Shown: positions 52,146 through 61,371, counted from the first letter of the stretch. The stretch: DNA of 64,000 nt from Lachnospira hominis (ex Liu et al. 2021) (GCF_014287955.1 NZ_JACOPD010000001.1:310001-374000), one strand, 5' to 3'. The notes: generated from the letters alone by a model not told the origin. Numbers and translations: made by a program.

Positions 52146-52388
52146 ATGCATTTCGAAAATGATATAGACCTATATCGTGTTATAGGTGCAAATATAAAAT
52201 ATTACAGAGAACAATCTAAATTAACACAGGTGCAACTTGCCGAACAGGCTAAAATCAGCATCAGCTATCTCTCCAAAATCGAAGCATCCGGATGTGATAA
52301 GAGTCTTTCAATATCGGTGCTGAACCAGATTGCAAATGTACTTGGTGTTGAGATTAGTGAATTTTTTAAGGAGGTTGATAAAACATGA
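52146..52388 (+). CDS. Restriction-modification controller (C) protein
   Basis: A protein of 80 residues, almost only an XRE helix-turn-helix: IGANIKYYREQSKLTQVQLA, KISISYLSKIEASGCDKSLS, VLNQIANVLGVEISEFF. The size and position, immediately before an endonuclease gene with a four-base overlap and divergent from a methylase, are those of C proteins that time endonuclease expression. The operators at 52074 and 52119 are the likely binding sites. A third copy of the operator stands before the DpnII operon. Confidence 0.8.
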   Translation: MHFENDIDLYRVIGANIKYYREQSKLTQVQLAEQAKISISYLSKIEASGCDKSLSISVLNQIANVLGVEISEFFKEVDKT

Positions 52389-53035
52389 AACTAATAGAAG
52401 CTCAGAAAAGAATCGAAAAACTTGCTTATATTCCATTTAAGGAATACCTTACCGAAGAACAGTTTAATAATATTGTTGTTAATAAAGGTAAAACCGGACA
52501 GATTTTAGAACTCACTATTGGACTTCAACTTTCCAATACTACTCTCGATTTCGAAGATGGAGAGCTTAAAACTAACAAATGTAATAAACTCGGAATTCCT
52601 GCTGAAACAATGTTTATCACACAAACCGCATCTATTATTGATGAATTACTATCTTTCAAGCCCTTTGAAGAAAGTAAGTTATATAAAAAAATCAATCGAA
52701 TGTTATATGTTCGCATCAACAAAGAAGGAGCGCCTGAGAATTGGATGTTTTTGCCACCTATATTAGTAGACCTATCATTGCCAAAATATGCCGAACTTGC
52801 TGCCCAACTAAAATTTGACTACATAGACATATGTGACATTCTAAATGACCAACTTTGTCTTTCGCCTGACGCAATGTTACATACTGCAAATGGAAAGTAT
52901 ATTCAAATCAGAACGAAAGATTCCATTCCTTATCATGCAATTTATTCAAGGAAATATGACAGAATCGTATCAGACAAAAATAGAGCTTTTTATTTTAAAA
53001 TTCCCTGCTTAAAATATTTAATTACACTCGAATAG
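52385..53035 (+). CDS. MutH/Sau3AI-fold restriction endonuclease
   Basis: A protein of 216 residues. NKGKTGQILELTIGLQLSNT and TLDFEDGELKTNKCNKLGIP, then AETMFITQ, follow the MutH/Sau3AI pattern: a Glu in the first helix, D, E-x-K and a downstream Thr/Gln strand. The catalytic D-E-x-K is intact. MutH-fold enzymes often act at GATC, but the recognition site cannot be read from sequence. The start overlaps the controller stop by four bases. Confidence 0.8.
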   Translation: MKLIEAQKRIEKLAYIPFKEYLTEEQFNNIVVNKGKTGQILELTIGLQLSNTTLDFEDGELKTNKCNKLGIPAETMFITQTASIIDELLSFKPFEESKLYKKINRMLYVRINKEGAPENWMFLPPILVDLSLPKYAELAAQLKFDYIDICDILNDQLCLSPDAMLHTANGKYIQIRTKDSIPYHAIYSRKYDRIVSDKNRAFYFKIPCLKYLITLE

Positions 53036-53070
53036 TAAAAAAATTATTTTGAAATATAGGAAGGTGCACA

Positions 53071-54345
53071 TCACCTTCCTCTCCCCACATCCTTGACCTT
53101 CTCCCCGAGCCACTCCATAAACTTCTCCAGCAGATTAATCCCACCAATTACAAACTGCTTCATAAACTCATATGCATTTTCCAGCTTGTCCTTTAGGCTA
53201 CGATTCTCCTCCCGCAATATCTGGTTTTGATACCTCAGTTCTATCACCTGCTCCTTCAGATAATCGTCGCCATCGACCGCTCTCAGAAGTTCCTTCTTAA
53301 GTCTTTCTGCCTCTTCCAGTTCAAATTCAGCCCGTTCAGTCTGTAATTTTGCAGTATCCGATATCATCATCCACTTGTCTGCCTCTTTTTGCGCAGCCTC
53401 AATTTCGTTCTGTTTATCCGTGAGCTTATCTACATTCTCATAATATTCCAGTCGTAATTCAGAATTCTTTAAGCGTAAATCCATTGTTTCCGACTGTAAT
53501 TTCTGATTTTCGGCTATGGTATCATCCAGCTTCTTTTGAACCTCAGACCGTTCTTTTCTAAAACATTCCCGCTTACTTTCAATTTCTTTTTCCAAAGACT
53601 CTATCCGTTCCTCTTTTAATTCCAGAACAACCTGTGCGCCCTCCAACTCCTCCTCAAGTACAGCCACTTCTTTTGCCCGTTCCTGCTTTTTATAATCCAG
53701 TACGGATAAATGCTTATTGTGCGTCTCTTTCTTCTTCCAGTCAATTCCGTACCGGCTCATAATAAGAGCAATATCATCTTTCTCTGCCTCCGCCCACTGC
53801 TTCCATTCGGTGTTCCCTTTGCCTTCACTTACAAATCCTCTGGTAGCAAGTGCCGCCTTAAGACTTGTCTTTGTCTCCAATCCTCTCTTGCAACCGGATA
53901 CCCAAGGGATAAAATTCAGATGCAAATGTGGTGTTTCCTCATCCAAATGAATATAAGCACCAATCACATAAAGCTGTGGATTGCGAAGTTGAAACTTTTT
54001 CACATAATCCTTCAGCACCCATGTTGCAACCTCTGCAGAAGAACTACCTACTCCGGTATCATCCCTATTGCCTATCTGAACGATAACCTCATAAAATAAT
54101 TTTTCCTGCTTGCTTCGGGAAATTTTATCATAATAACTTTTAATCTGCCTGTCCTTGCGTTTCTGTTTTGCATTATATTCCTTAAGTGCCTTATCAAATA
54201 ATTTATGATATGCCTGCTTAATATCTTCGTGAATAAGAGTAATATTATTCTTGGTACGGCTGGCATCTACATTGTCAGCTATAAATCTTCTAGTGTTGTG
54301 CCCGATGGAACCTTCCCCATTCATGAAACTGATAGTTCTTTCCAT
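53071..54345 (-). CDS. MobV-family relaxase of the DpnII element
   Basis: A protein of about 424 residues. Mob/Pre domain with the metal motif YIHLDEETPHLHLNFIPWVS, followed by KKKETHNKHLSVLDYKKQER and a coiled coil (ECFRKERSEVQKKLDDTIAE). Similar along its N-terminal part to the relaxase at 34795, with a shorter coiled coil. The start is the ATG at 54345, nine bases after AGGAGG. Acts with the MobC gene at 55063 and the oriT-like structure at 54449. Confidence 0.9.
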   Translation of the reverse strand: MERTISFMNGEGSIGHNTRRFIADNVDASRTKNNITLIHEDIKQAYHKLFDKALKEYNAKQKRKDRQIKSYYDKISRSKQEKLFYEVIVQIGNRDDTGVGSSSAEVATWVLKDYVKKFQLRNPQLYVIGAYIHLDEETPHLHLNFIPWVSGCKRGLETKTSLKAALATRGFVSEGKGNTEWKQWAEAEKDDIALIMSRYGIDWKKKETHNKHLSVLDYKKQERAKEVAVLEEELEGAQVVLELKEERIESLEKEIESKRECFRKERSEVQKKLDDTIAENQKLQSETMDLRLKNSELRLEYYENVDKLTDKQNEIEAAQKEADKWMMISDTAKLQTERAEFELEEAERLKKELLRAVDGDDYLKEQVIELRYQNQILREENRSLKDKLENAYEFMKQFVIGGINLLEKFMEWLGEKVKDVGRGR

Positions 54346-54448
54346 TGTCAAAATCCTCCTCTTTTGGTATGTAATATAGGCACCTCCTTCTTATCTGTAA
54401 TGAGTGCCGGATACGGCACGAAACAGCAGATTTCCCTGGGAAGGTTTT

Positions 54449-54522
54449 GTTACTTTTGTCAAAAGTAACGCAAAAGCACTTTTGACAGCTTCGCCATCAA
54501 AAATGCAGACCCGCAAGCGGGT
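54449..54522. other. Putative oriT of the DpnII element
   Basis: A 21-base palindrome (54449-54469), AACGCAAAAGCACTTTTGAC, and a hairpin ACCCGCAAGCGGGT (54509-54522). Compared with 36473-36548, the stems differ in sequence but keep pairing (CG to TG with matching CG to CA; CTGAC/GTCAG to CCGC/GCGG), while the linking sequence is identical. Confidence 0.6.
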
Positions 54523-54654
54523 TTTGCGCTCCTCGCCGGAGTGGCTATACGGCTCTCCCCACCGGATAAAGCTCCCTTTCGGGAGCTTATAAGTCGCGGA
54601 TACGCGACATATTATTTACCAGCCACAGCTCCGATACAGAACTCCACTTATCCC

Positions 54655-55032
54655 CTAATGAAAACAGTTCACCACATCATGCAGAACTACTTCTTCAGCT
54701 ATCATTCTTGCCTGAGTTCGTAGCTGATACATTTCCACAAAAGAATTCGCATGCTTTGGTTTATGTTTACGCAACCACTCATTTTCAATATCCTCCAACA
54801 ATTCATAAGCCACTTCATTTACTTCGGTTGCTTTGTCATGTAATTCTCCAAATCGTACCAGACTTCTGTATCGCTGTGGATATTCCTTCTGTATGTAATC
54901 AATCCACATATGACCATATTTTCCGACATCTGAACTATTCTCCTCTCCACCTAATGTAATCAATGGATAAAAAATGCCCTCTTTTTCTATGTATCTCACA
55001 CCTAATTTTTCAAATAATGTTTCTTCGCTCAT
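54655..55032 (-). CDS. TnpV-like mobile-element protein
   Basis: A protein of about 125 residues. SEETLFEKLGVRYIEKEGIF, GKYGHMWIDYIQKEYPQRY and the final helix QLRTQARMIAEEVVLHD follow the TnpV family seen on Clostridium transposons. Function unknown; highly charged, probably cytoplasmic. Start at the ATG at 55032 after AAGGAAG rather than the upstream GTG at 55041. Confidence 0.65.
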   Translation of the reverse strand: MSEETLFEKLGVRYIEKEGIFYPLITLGGEENSSDVGKYGHMWIDYIQKEYPQRYRSLVRFGELHDKATEVNEVAYELLEDIENEWLRKHKPKHANSFVEMYQLRTQARMIAEEVVLHDVVNCFH

Positions 55033-55062
55033 AGCAGTCACTTCCTTTATGCAAAATTTTTG

Positions 55063-55434
55063 TTATTCCTCATTTGGTACTGTAAGTTGCTTCATATCTG
55101 CCAATGTTCTCGGCTTTTCTTTGAAGCCTTCCAATATTTCCAGCATGGAGCGGATGGGAGTCAGCAGCTCCCCATCCATATCCGATGCCTTTTCTATTCT
55201 TTCAAGTTCACGCTCAATCCTTTGCAGGTTCTGCCGGAATTGTACCAACATCAATGGGTTACCTATGGCAACCACCTTTTGATGAAGAACACTCTGGATT
55301 ATATAATCCTGCTTGGTACGAAATCCGCTGAGCTTCACTCTATTATTCAGCTCCTCGTTTTCCTCCGGTGACATGCGGAATGCGATTGTCACATTACGCC
55401 ATCTGTTTTTATCATCTCTATTCTTTTCTGACAT
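55063..55434 (-). CDS. MobC-like relaxosome protein
   Basis: A protein of 123 residues when started at the ATG at 55434, the first with a ribosome binding site (GGGAGGCG). WRNVTIAFRMSPEENEELNN and KLSGFRTKQDYIIQSVL are the ribbon-helix-helix part of MobC, followed by a helical tail. It overlaps the integrase 3' end by 17 bases, the same gene order as in the retron element. Confidence 0.75.
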   Translation of the reverse strand: MSEKNRDDKNRWRNVTIAFRMSPEENEELNNRVKLSGFRTKQDYIIQSVLHQKVVAIGNPLMLVQFRQNLQRIERELERIEKASDMDGELLTPIRSMLEILEGFKEKPRTLADMKQLTVPNEE

Positions 55435-56512
55435 TGACCAACGCCTCCCTTTCTGTTTCCAGTTGTGCTGCCATATCCGTCTGCACCGTTGGAAATAAAT
55501 GTGCATAATGATAAGTAATATCTACCGCCTCATGTCCGACTCTTTCCCCTATTGCCAATGCTGAAAATCCTAAATTGATTAACAGGGAAATATGCGAATG
55601 TCGTAATCCATGGATTCGAATTCTTTTCACTCCTGCAAGCTTTGCTCCCCTATCCATTTCGTGATGCAGATAGCTTTTTGAAATGGTAAAAATTCTGTCA
55701 TCCATCTTGATTCCGTATATGCTTTTTATAAAATCCTCCATCTCTATAGTAAGGAAATCCGGCATGACAATGATTCTGTTACTCTTTGGTGTTTTCGGGT
55801 CTGTAATTACATCTTTACCTTCCAGCCTCTGATATGACTTGTTTATCCGAAGCGTTTTCTTTTCAAAATTGAAATCACCCGGTGTCAAGGCAAGCAGCTC
55901 ACCTTCACGAATACCAGTCCAATAAAGTATTTCAAATGCATAATACGAAATAGTCTTATCTGCCACACACTCCAAAAATGCCTGAAATTCCTCCTGTGTC
56001 CAGAACTCCATTTCCTTATTTTCTTCTTTACCCATGGTTCCTGCTTTTCGTGCCACATTATCTTTCAGACCATACATATTTACCGCATGATTTAATATGG
56101 CACTAAGCTGATTATGAATGGTTTTCAGATAGGTAGGGGAGAACAACTCCCCATTATCCTTTTTCAGCTTCATAATCTCATTTTGCCACTGGATGACATC
56201 CGAGGTTCGTATATCATCCAGTTTTCTTTTTCCGAAATAAGGCAGAATCTTTGTCTCAATAATGTGCTTCTTTGTCAGGAAAGTATTGCGTTTTATTCTC
56301 GGCTCCAAATCCGTCAAATAAATATCCACAAAGCTTTGAAAGCTCATACTGATACTCTGATTCTCTTTCAGCTTGAAGTTCCGCTCCCATTCAAGAGCTT
56401 CGCTTTTCTTCGCAAAGCCCCTCTTGGTTTTCTGTTTCCTTGCTCCAGTCAAATCCTTATAATAGGTTCTCACCTCCCACATTCCAGTCTTATTATTCTT
56501 GATAACCGCCAT
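55418..56512 (-). CDS. int: Tyrosine integrase of the DpnII element
   Basis: A protein of 364 residues, colinear with the integrase at 38548. Arm-binding start (MWEVRTYYKDLTGARKQKTK), core-binding domain, and catalytic Arg (YWTGIREGELLAL), His-x-x-Arg (IHGLRHSHISLL), His (GERVGHEAVDITYHYAHLF) and Tyr in the last block. Its putative arm sites (45803, 59721) differ from those of the other element, although both appear to use the guaA end. Confidence 0.9.
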   Translation of the reverse strand: MAVIKNNKTGMWEVRTYYKDLTGARKQKTKRGFAKKSEALEWERNFKLKENQSISMSFQSFVDIYLTDLEPRIKRNTFLTKKHIIETKILPYFGKRKLDDIRTSDVIQWQNEIMKLKKDNGELFSPTYLKTIHNQLSAILNHAVNMYGLKDNVARKAGTMGKEENKEMEFWTQEEFQAFLECVADKTISYYAFEILYWTGIREGELLALTPGDFNFEKKTLRINKSYQRLEGKDVITDPKTPKSNRIIVMPDFLTIEMEDFIKSIYGIKMDDRIFTISKSYLHHEMDRGAKLAGVKRIRIHGLRHSHISLLINLGFSALAIGERVGHEAVDITYHYAHLFPTVQTDMAAQLETEREALVNVRKE

Positions 56513-56710
56513 CTATCCCACCTCCTTATCCGTAGATAGCCCGTAGATTCGTTTCATAAAATACTGTGTACTTACACGCCCTTTTATTGTCACGAATCCA
56601 TCAGCCTCAAGTTCTGCATTCAGCCGCCGTATCAGCTTATATGCATAGGATAGTGATACGTCTAGCATTTCCATGACATCCTGCGCTGTTAAAAATCGTT
56701 TGTTCTCCAT
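56513..56710 (-). CDS. xis: Excisionase-like helix-turn-helix protein
   Basis: A protein of 65 residues. FLTAQDVMEMLDVSLSYAYK and LIRRLNAELEADGFVTIKGR form the same winged helix as the gene at 39628. The start is the ATG at 56710 after GAGGAGG. It precedes the integrase by one base and is controlled by the promoter at 56776. Confidence 0.8.
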   Translation of the reverse strand: MENKRFLTAQDVMEMLDVSLSYAYKLIRRLNAELEADGFVTIKGRVSTQYFMKRIYGLSTDKEVG

Positions 56711-56775
56711 AAGCAAATGCCTCCTCTCTTTCGTTTTATTATTCAGTTCATTTATGAACGTTTGTGATGTGCATT

Positions 56776-56804
56776 ATATTAGCAGTTCACTTTTGTACTG
56801 TCAA
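56776..56804 (-). promoter_or_regulatory. Promoter of the int operon with operator-like repeats
   Basis: TTGACA (56799-56804) and TAATAT (56776-56781), 17 bases apart. AGTTCACTTTTGTACTGTCAA overlaps it, and a near copy (TTTCATTTTTGTACTGTTAA) lies at about 56826-56845. The XRE product at 56929 is the likely ligand. Confidence 0.65.
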
Positions 56805-56928
56805 TACTTTTTGGTAAAAAACATTTCATTTTTGTACTGTTAATGATATAATGTACGCAGATATATGATTTGTACCTTGTGACATCATGCATAATACGGT
56901 ACTCATTACACGAATAAGGAGCAGTAAA

Positions 56929-57570
56929 ATGGGCGAGAAATTCACCAGCCGGGTAGGCTATTTGATTCGAAATTTCAGAATTGCATCTGACATGACGCAA
57001 AAGGAATTAGCAGATAAATGTGGATTAAACGAATCCACTATCAGAAACTATGAACTTGGAAACAGATATCCGGATGAAGCAACTTTATTAAATATTGCAA
57101 GAAATCTAGGGGTCAGTTTTTATGCGTTGTCTGATCCTGATGTGGCAAATATATTCAGTGCACTTCATGTACTGTTTGACATTGAATGGGCATATGGACT
57201 ACGACCTACCCTAAAAGATGGAGAAATATGCTTCAAATTTGAAGAGCGGCTTCCTAGTGCCGGTCCCCGTCCACAAGAAGACCTTGATAACTTCCGAAAG
57301 ATGGTTGAGTATTGGGCACGCTTGCGAGACAAGCTGGAGGATGGAGAAATATCAGAAACGGAATATTATCTCAAAGAGGTAAAGTACCCAATGAATCCAA
57401 TAGGTCCAAATAAAGAGTACTCTGTTTCGTTAAACCTTGATGATGACGACCAGCTACTGGTTCAGAATATGAATGAGGATGACGATGCAGAAGAAACTGC
57501 TGAATTGTTAAAAGACTTGTTTCCGGATTTTTCGTATGTGAAGAGAAAGAGGAAACCGAAGAAGGAGTAA
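56929..57570 (+). CDS. XRE-family repressor of the DpnII element
   Basis: A protein of 213 residues starting at the ATG at 56929 (AAGGAG upstream). The helix-turn-helix is LIRNFRIASDMTQKELADKC, GLNESTIRNYELGNRYPDEA, LLNIARNLGVSFYAL. It is followed by a domain like that of the 39989 gene (NIFSALHVLFDIEWAYGLRP) and an acidic C-terminal region ending in a basic stretch (KRKRKPKK). Divergent from xis-int. Start choice is supported by homology with the other repressor. Confidence 0.85.
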   Translation: MGEKFTSRVGYLIRNFRIASDMTQKELADKCGLNESTIRNYELGNRYPDEATLLNIARNLGVSFYALSDPDVANIFSALHVLFDIEWAYGLRPTLKDGEICFKFEERLPSAGPRPQEDLDNFRKMVEYWARLRDKLEDGEISETEYYLKEVKYPMNPIGPNKEYSVSLNLDDDDQLLVQNMNEDDDAEETAELLKDLFPDFSYVKRKRKPKKE

Positions 57571-57623
57571 TAATATTATCACTTACAATAAAATCAATTA
57601 CAATTTGAAAGGGGAATTATATT

Positions 57624-59717
57624 ATGGACGCTATACAAAGTTACTTATTACGCTTTATGGAGGGATCAGATAAACGTTTTGTCATCCCTGTCTATCAAAG
57701 AAATTATGATTGGAAAAAGGAACAATGTGAAACACTTATGGAAGATTTGATATCTATTTATCGTAACAATATTCCCTCTCATTTCTTTGGAAGTATTGTT
57801 TTTGTAGGAGAAGAACTTGCTTCTGGAACAGAATTTTGCATTATTGATGGTCAACAACGTCTAACAACTATTTCATTATTACTATTGGCTATATATAACT
57901 ATGTTACGGAAAACAATATTGAAACGCAGATAATTAACCCTAGAAAAATCAAAGATAGTTATCTTGTCGATGAATATGCACCAGATGAATTAAAGCTCAA
58001 ACTAAAATTAGCAAAAAACGATAAAGATGCTTATGAAAAATTATTTTCACATGATACATTAGTTGAAAACTCATCGGTCACAGGTAATTACAACTACTTT
58101 TATACTAGAATATCACATATGGAGCCTGCTGAACTGGATAAACTCTTTTCTGCAATACAAAAACTTATTATAGTTAAGATTTCCATTAATCCGTCTCACG
58201 GAGACGATCCTCAACTCATTTTTGAAAGTCTTAATTCTACTGGCTTAGGACTTGAAGAAGCAGATAAAGTAAGAAACTTTATTCTGATGGGATTAAACTC
58301 AGAGCTACAAACTAAATATTACAATGAATATTGGGCTAAAATTGAAACACTTACATCTCATAATGTAAGTACATTTCTTAGATATTATTTAGCAATAAAA
58401 GAGCAAAAGCTATGGCAAACTGACAAATTGTATAAATATTTTAAAACATATGTTATTGCAAATAATTTGAATAACGACATTAGTATTTTATTAAAAGATT
58501 TACTAAAATATGCAAACTACTATAATTATGTCATCAATACGGATGGTATATCAGGCTATAAAGGATCCCTAACAAAAATAAAAATGTTAGATTTTTCAAT
58601 AGTATATCCTTTTGCTATGGAACTTTTTGAAGCTTTAGACAATAATTTAATTTCAGAAAAGCATTTAGATGAAATTTTTCTTTACATTGAATCATACATG
58701 GCACGGCGAATCATCTGCGGAATAGATTCTGGATCGTTAAATAAAATGTTTGCTTTCATGGGTAAAAATATTAAAGATATGATGTCCAAGGAAAAAGTAT
58801 CTTACTTAGTAGCTTTTAAATACATACTTTTAAATAAAGTAGGTCATTATCGTTTTCCAAGAGATAATGAATTTGAAGAAAAATTTTTATCGAAAGATGT
58901 TTATAACACAAAATCAAATTACAAAAAGTATTTTCTCGCTGAGTTAGAAAACTATGACAACAAAGAAAAAATAGATGTATATGGTCAATTAGACTCTGGT
59001 GAATTAACCATTGAACATATAATGCCACAAACTCTAAATGAACCATGGAAAAATGAATTAGGAGAAAACTACAGCAAAATACACGAAGAATATTTACATA
59101 CCTTTGGAAATTTAACATTAACTGGATACAATAGCAAATATAGCAATTTATCATTCAAAGAAAAATGTAGTATTGAAAAAGGGTTTAATGAAAGTCGTCT
59201 ATATTTAAACAAATTCGTATCACAGCAAACATGCTGGACAAAAGATACTATGGAAGAGCGTGCACATGTACTATTTGAACGAGCACTTAAAATATGGAAA
59301 CTTCCAGATTCTTCATTCACAAAGACTAATGAAGATGATTGGATTGGTCTTGACGAAGATAATATTGACTATACAGGAAAATCCATCTGCCAATACAAAT
59401 TTCTTACAGAACTTACTCCAATTTCTGATTGGACATCAATGTACAAAGATGTTTGTAAATCATTATTCCTATTGGATCGAAGTTCATTTATATCATTTGT
59501 AAATGCAGATTTCCCGGAAAATAAGACTATTAAAAAAAGATTCAACACAACTAATACAGGAATGAGAAATCCTTTTATGGTAGATTCTGATGTCTATATT
59601 GAGTTAAACTTAAATACGCAAACTAAAATTGAAATGCTTCGCGTGTTATTTGCTCATTTTAACATTGATTTCCAAGACTTATCTTTTAAACTAAAAGCTA
59701 CTTCTGAAAATGAATAA
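57624..59717 (+). CDS. DUF262/DUF1524 protein, GmrSD-like type IV restriction
   Basis: A protein of 697 residues. FVIPVYQRNYDWKKEQCETL and FCIIDGQQRLTTISLLLLAI are the DUF262 (ParB-like, DGQQR) motifs. GELTIEHIMPQTLNEPW with HTFGNLTLTGYNSKYSNLSF is the DUF1524 HNH nuclease. Single-chain GmrSD-type enzymes combine these to cleave modified phage DNA with NTP. A further C-terminal domain of about 130 residues is unassigned. The gene sits at the element edge, just inside the guaA boundary, with GAAAGGGG before the ATG. Confidence 0.85.
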   Translation: MDAIQSYLLRFMEGSDKRFVIPVYQRNYDWKKEQCETLMEDLISIYRNNIPSHFFGSIVFVGEELASGTEFCIIDGQQRLTTISLLLLAIYNYVTENNIETQIINPRKIKDSYLVDEYAPDELKLKLKLAKNDKDAYEKLFSHDTLVENSSVTGNYNYFYTRISHMEPAELDKLFSAIQKLIIVKISINPSHGDDPQLIFESLNSTGLGLEEADKVRNFILMGLNSELQTKYYNEYWAKIETLTSHNVSTFLRYYLAIKEQKLWQTDKLYKYFKTYVIANNLNNDISILLKDLLKYANYYNYVINTDGISGYKGSLTKIKMLDFSIVYPFAMELFEALDNNLISEKHLDEIFLYIESYMARRIICGIDSGSLNKMFAFMGKNIKDMMSKEKVSYLVAFKYILLNKVGHYRFPRDNEFEEKFLSKDVYNTKSNYKKYFLAELENYDNKEKIDVYGQLDSGELTIEHIMPQTLNEPWKNELGENYSKIHEEYLHTFGNLTLTGYNSKYSNLSFKEKCSIEKGFNESRLYLNKFVSQQTCWTKDTMEERAHVLFERALKIWKLPDSSFTKTNEDDWIGLDEDNIDYTGKSICQYKFLTELTPISDWTSMYKDVCKSLFLLDRSSFISFVNADFPENKTIKKRFNTTNTGMRNPFMVDSDVYIELNLNTQTKIEMLRVLFAHFNIDFQDLSFKLKATSENE

Positions 59718-59720
59718 ATT

Positions 59721-59739
59721 ATTGTCATTTGATTGTCAC
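59721..59739. repeat. Arm-type repeat, right end of the DpnII element
   Basis: ATTGTCATTTGATTGTCAC, partner of 45803-45821 (two differences). Lies between the DUF262 gene and the guaA terminator. Confidence 0.55.
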
Positions 59740-59743
59740 GCAA

Positions 59744-59791
59744 CAAAAAACGAGCCAAGAAACGCCGTAAATTCGGCATTTCTTGGCTCGT
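59744..59791 (-). terminator. guaA terminator
   Basis: On the minus strand ACGAGCCAAGAA (59780-59791) pairs with 59750-59761, followed by a run of T. It begins right after the guaA stop. It probably belongs to the element end, since each attachment site carries a hairpin at this position. Confidence 0.8.
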
Positions 59792-59796
59792 GTACA

Positions 59797-59808
59797 TTAT
59801 TCAAACTC
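59797..59808. other. Attachment core at the 3' end of guaA
   Basis: TTATTCAAACTC is the complement of the last codons of guaA (GAG TTT GAA TAA). It recurs at 45688-45699 and 20441-20452, and as TATTCAAACTC at 30481-30491. Other integrative elements are known to use the guaA 3' end, and the core preserves the last codons. Confidence 0.75.
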
Positions 59809-61371
59809 AATCGTTCCAGGTGGCTTGCTCGTCAAATCGTAAAATACTCGATTGACCCCACGCACCTCGTTTATAATTCGGCTCATGACTGTCTGGAGCA
59901 CTGCGAATGGAATCTCGGCACTCTCGGCTGTCATGAAATCTATAGTGTTTACGGCACGCAGTGCAACTGCGTAATCGTAGGTTCTCTCATCGCCCATAAC
60001 GCCGACTGAACGCATGTTAGTGAGAGCTGCAAAATACTGGTTCGGCATCCATGCCGGAGCTTCACCGTTTGCCTTCTTGTATTCGGCTACTGCCTTATCA
60101 ACCTCTTCACGATAGATGAAATCTGCATCCTGAACGATACGTACCTTGTCAGCCGTTACTTCACCGATAATTCGGATTCCAAGACCCGGACCCGGGAATG
60201 GCTGGCGGAATACGAGATTTTCAGGAATTCCAAGCTCAAGACCAGCTTTTCTTACCTCATCCTTGAAAAGGTTGCGGAGAGGTTCAATAATTTCCTTGAA
60301 ATCAACGAAATCAGGAAGACCGCCTACGTTGTGGTGAGACTTGATTACGGCTGATTCGCCGCCGAGTCCGCTTTCAACAACGTCAGGGTAAATTGTGCCC
60401 TGAGCAAGGAAATCAACAGCACCGATTTTCTTTGCCTCTTCCTCAAATACACGAATAAATTCCTCACCTATAATCTTTCTCTTTGCTTCGGGTTCTGTGA
60501 CTCCCGCAAGCTTTGAGTAATATCTTTCCTGAGCATTTACTCTTATAAAGTTAAGGTCAAACTGACCATTTGGACCAAATACGCCCTCAACTTCATCACC
60601 TTCGTTTTTACGCAAAAGACCGTGGTCTACGAATACACATGTAAGCTGTTTTCCGATTGCTCTTGAGAGAAGTCCGGCCGCAACAGATGAATCAACACCG
60701 CCTGAAAGAGCAAGTAAAACCTTGCCGTCGCCGACTTTTTCACGGATTTCCTTAATCGTATTTTCAACAAATGCATCCATTTTCCATGTTCCAGCACAAC
60801 CGCACACGCCGCGTACAAAATTATGAAGCATCTTTGTACCTTCCTGTGTATGAAGAACTTCCGGGTGGAACTGAATTGCATAGAGATTCTTTTCCTTGCA
60901 CTCAGCAGCTGCGACAGGACAGTCTGCTGTGTGGGCGATAATCTTAAATCCCGGTGCAACCTGTGAAATATAATCAAAATGACTCATCCAAACGATAGTC
61001 TTTTCTGAAACATCTCCAAATAAAGCACTGCTCTTATCCACAAATGTCTCTGTCTTTCCGTACTCACGTACAGGTGCCTTTTCAACCTTTCCGCCAAGAA
61101 CATGCTGCATAAGCTGTGCTCCGTAACAAAGTCCGAGTACCGGTACTCCGAGTTCAAATAATTCCTTTGTGCATGTAGGCGAACCCTCTTCATAACAACT
61201 GTTTGGACCACCTGTAAGGATAATTCCCTTAGGATTCATGGCCTTTATCTGCTCAAGAGGTGTCTTGTAAGAATAAATCTCACAATATACATTACATTCA
61301 CGGACACGACGTGCAACAAGCTGGTTGTACTGTCCGCCAAAGTCTATAACAATAACCTTTTCCTGATTCAT
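59797..61371 (-). CDS. guaA: GMP synthase (glutamine-hydrolysing)
   Basis: A protein of 524 residues. Class I amidotransferase with [17 protein letters not shown] (catalytic Cys), and [14 protein letters not shown] (His and Glu). The ATP pyrophosphatase loop is [17 protein letters not shown], and the dimerisation domain ends PPGTIEFE. It converts XMP to GMP in purine synthesis. The start is the ATG at 61371 after GAAAGGG; the frame is open 17 codons further without a signal. Its last codons are the attachment site of the island. Confidence 0.97.
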   Translation of the reverse strand: MNQEKVIVIDFGGQYNQLVARRVRECNVYCEIYSYKTPLEQIKAMNPKGIILTGGPNSCYEEGSPTCTKELFELGVPVLGLCYGAQLMQHVLGGKVEKAPVREYGKTETFVDKSSALFGDVSEKTIVWMSHFDYISQVAPGFKIIAHTADCPVAAAECKEKNLYAIQFHPEVLHTQEGTKMLHNFVRGVCGCAGTWKMDAFVENTIKEIREKVGDGKVLLALSGGVDSSVAAGLLSRAIGKQLTCVFVDHGLLRKNEGDEVEGVFGPNGQFDLNFIRVNAQERYYSKLAGVTEPEAKRKIIGEEFIRVFEEEAKKIGAVDFLAQGTIYPDVVESGLGGESAVIKSHHNVGGLPDFVDFKEIIEPLRNLFKDEVRKAGLELGIPENLVFRQPFPGPGLGIRIIGEVTADKVRIVQDADFIYREEVDKAVAEYKKANGEAPAWMPNQYFAALTNMRSVGVMGDERTYDYAVALRAVNTIDFMTAESAEIPFAVLQTVMSRIINEVRGVNRVFYDLTSKPPGTIEFE

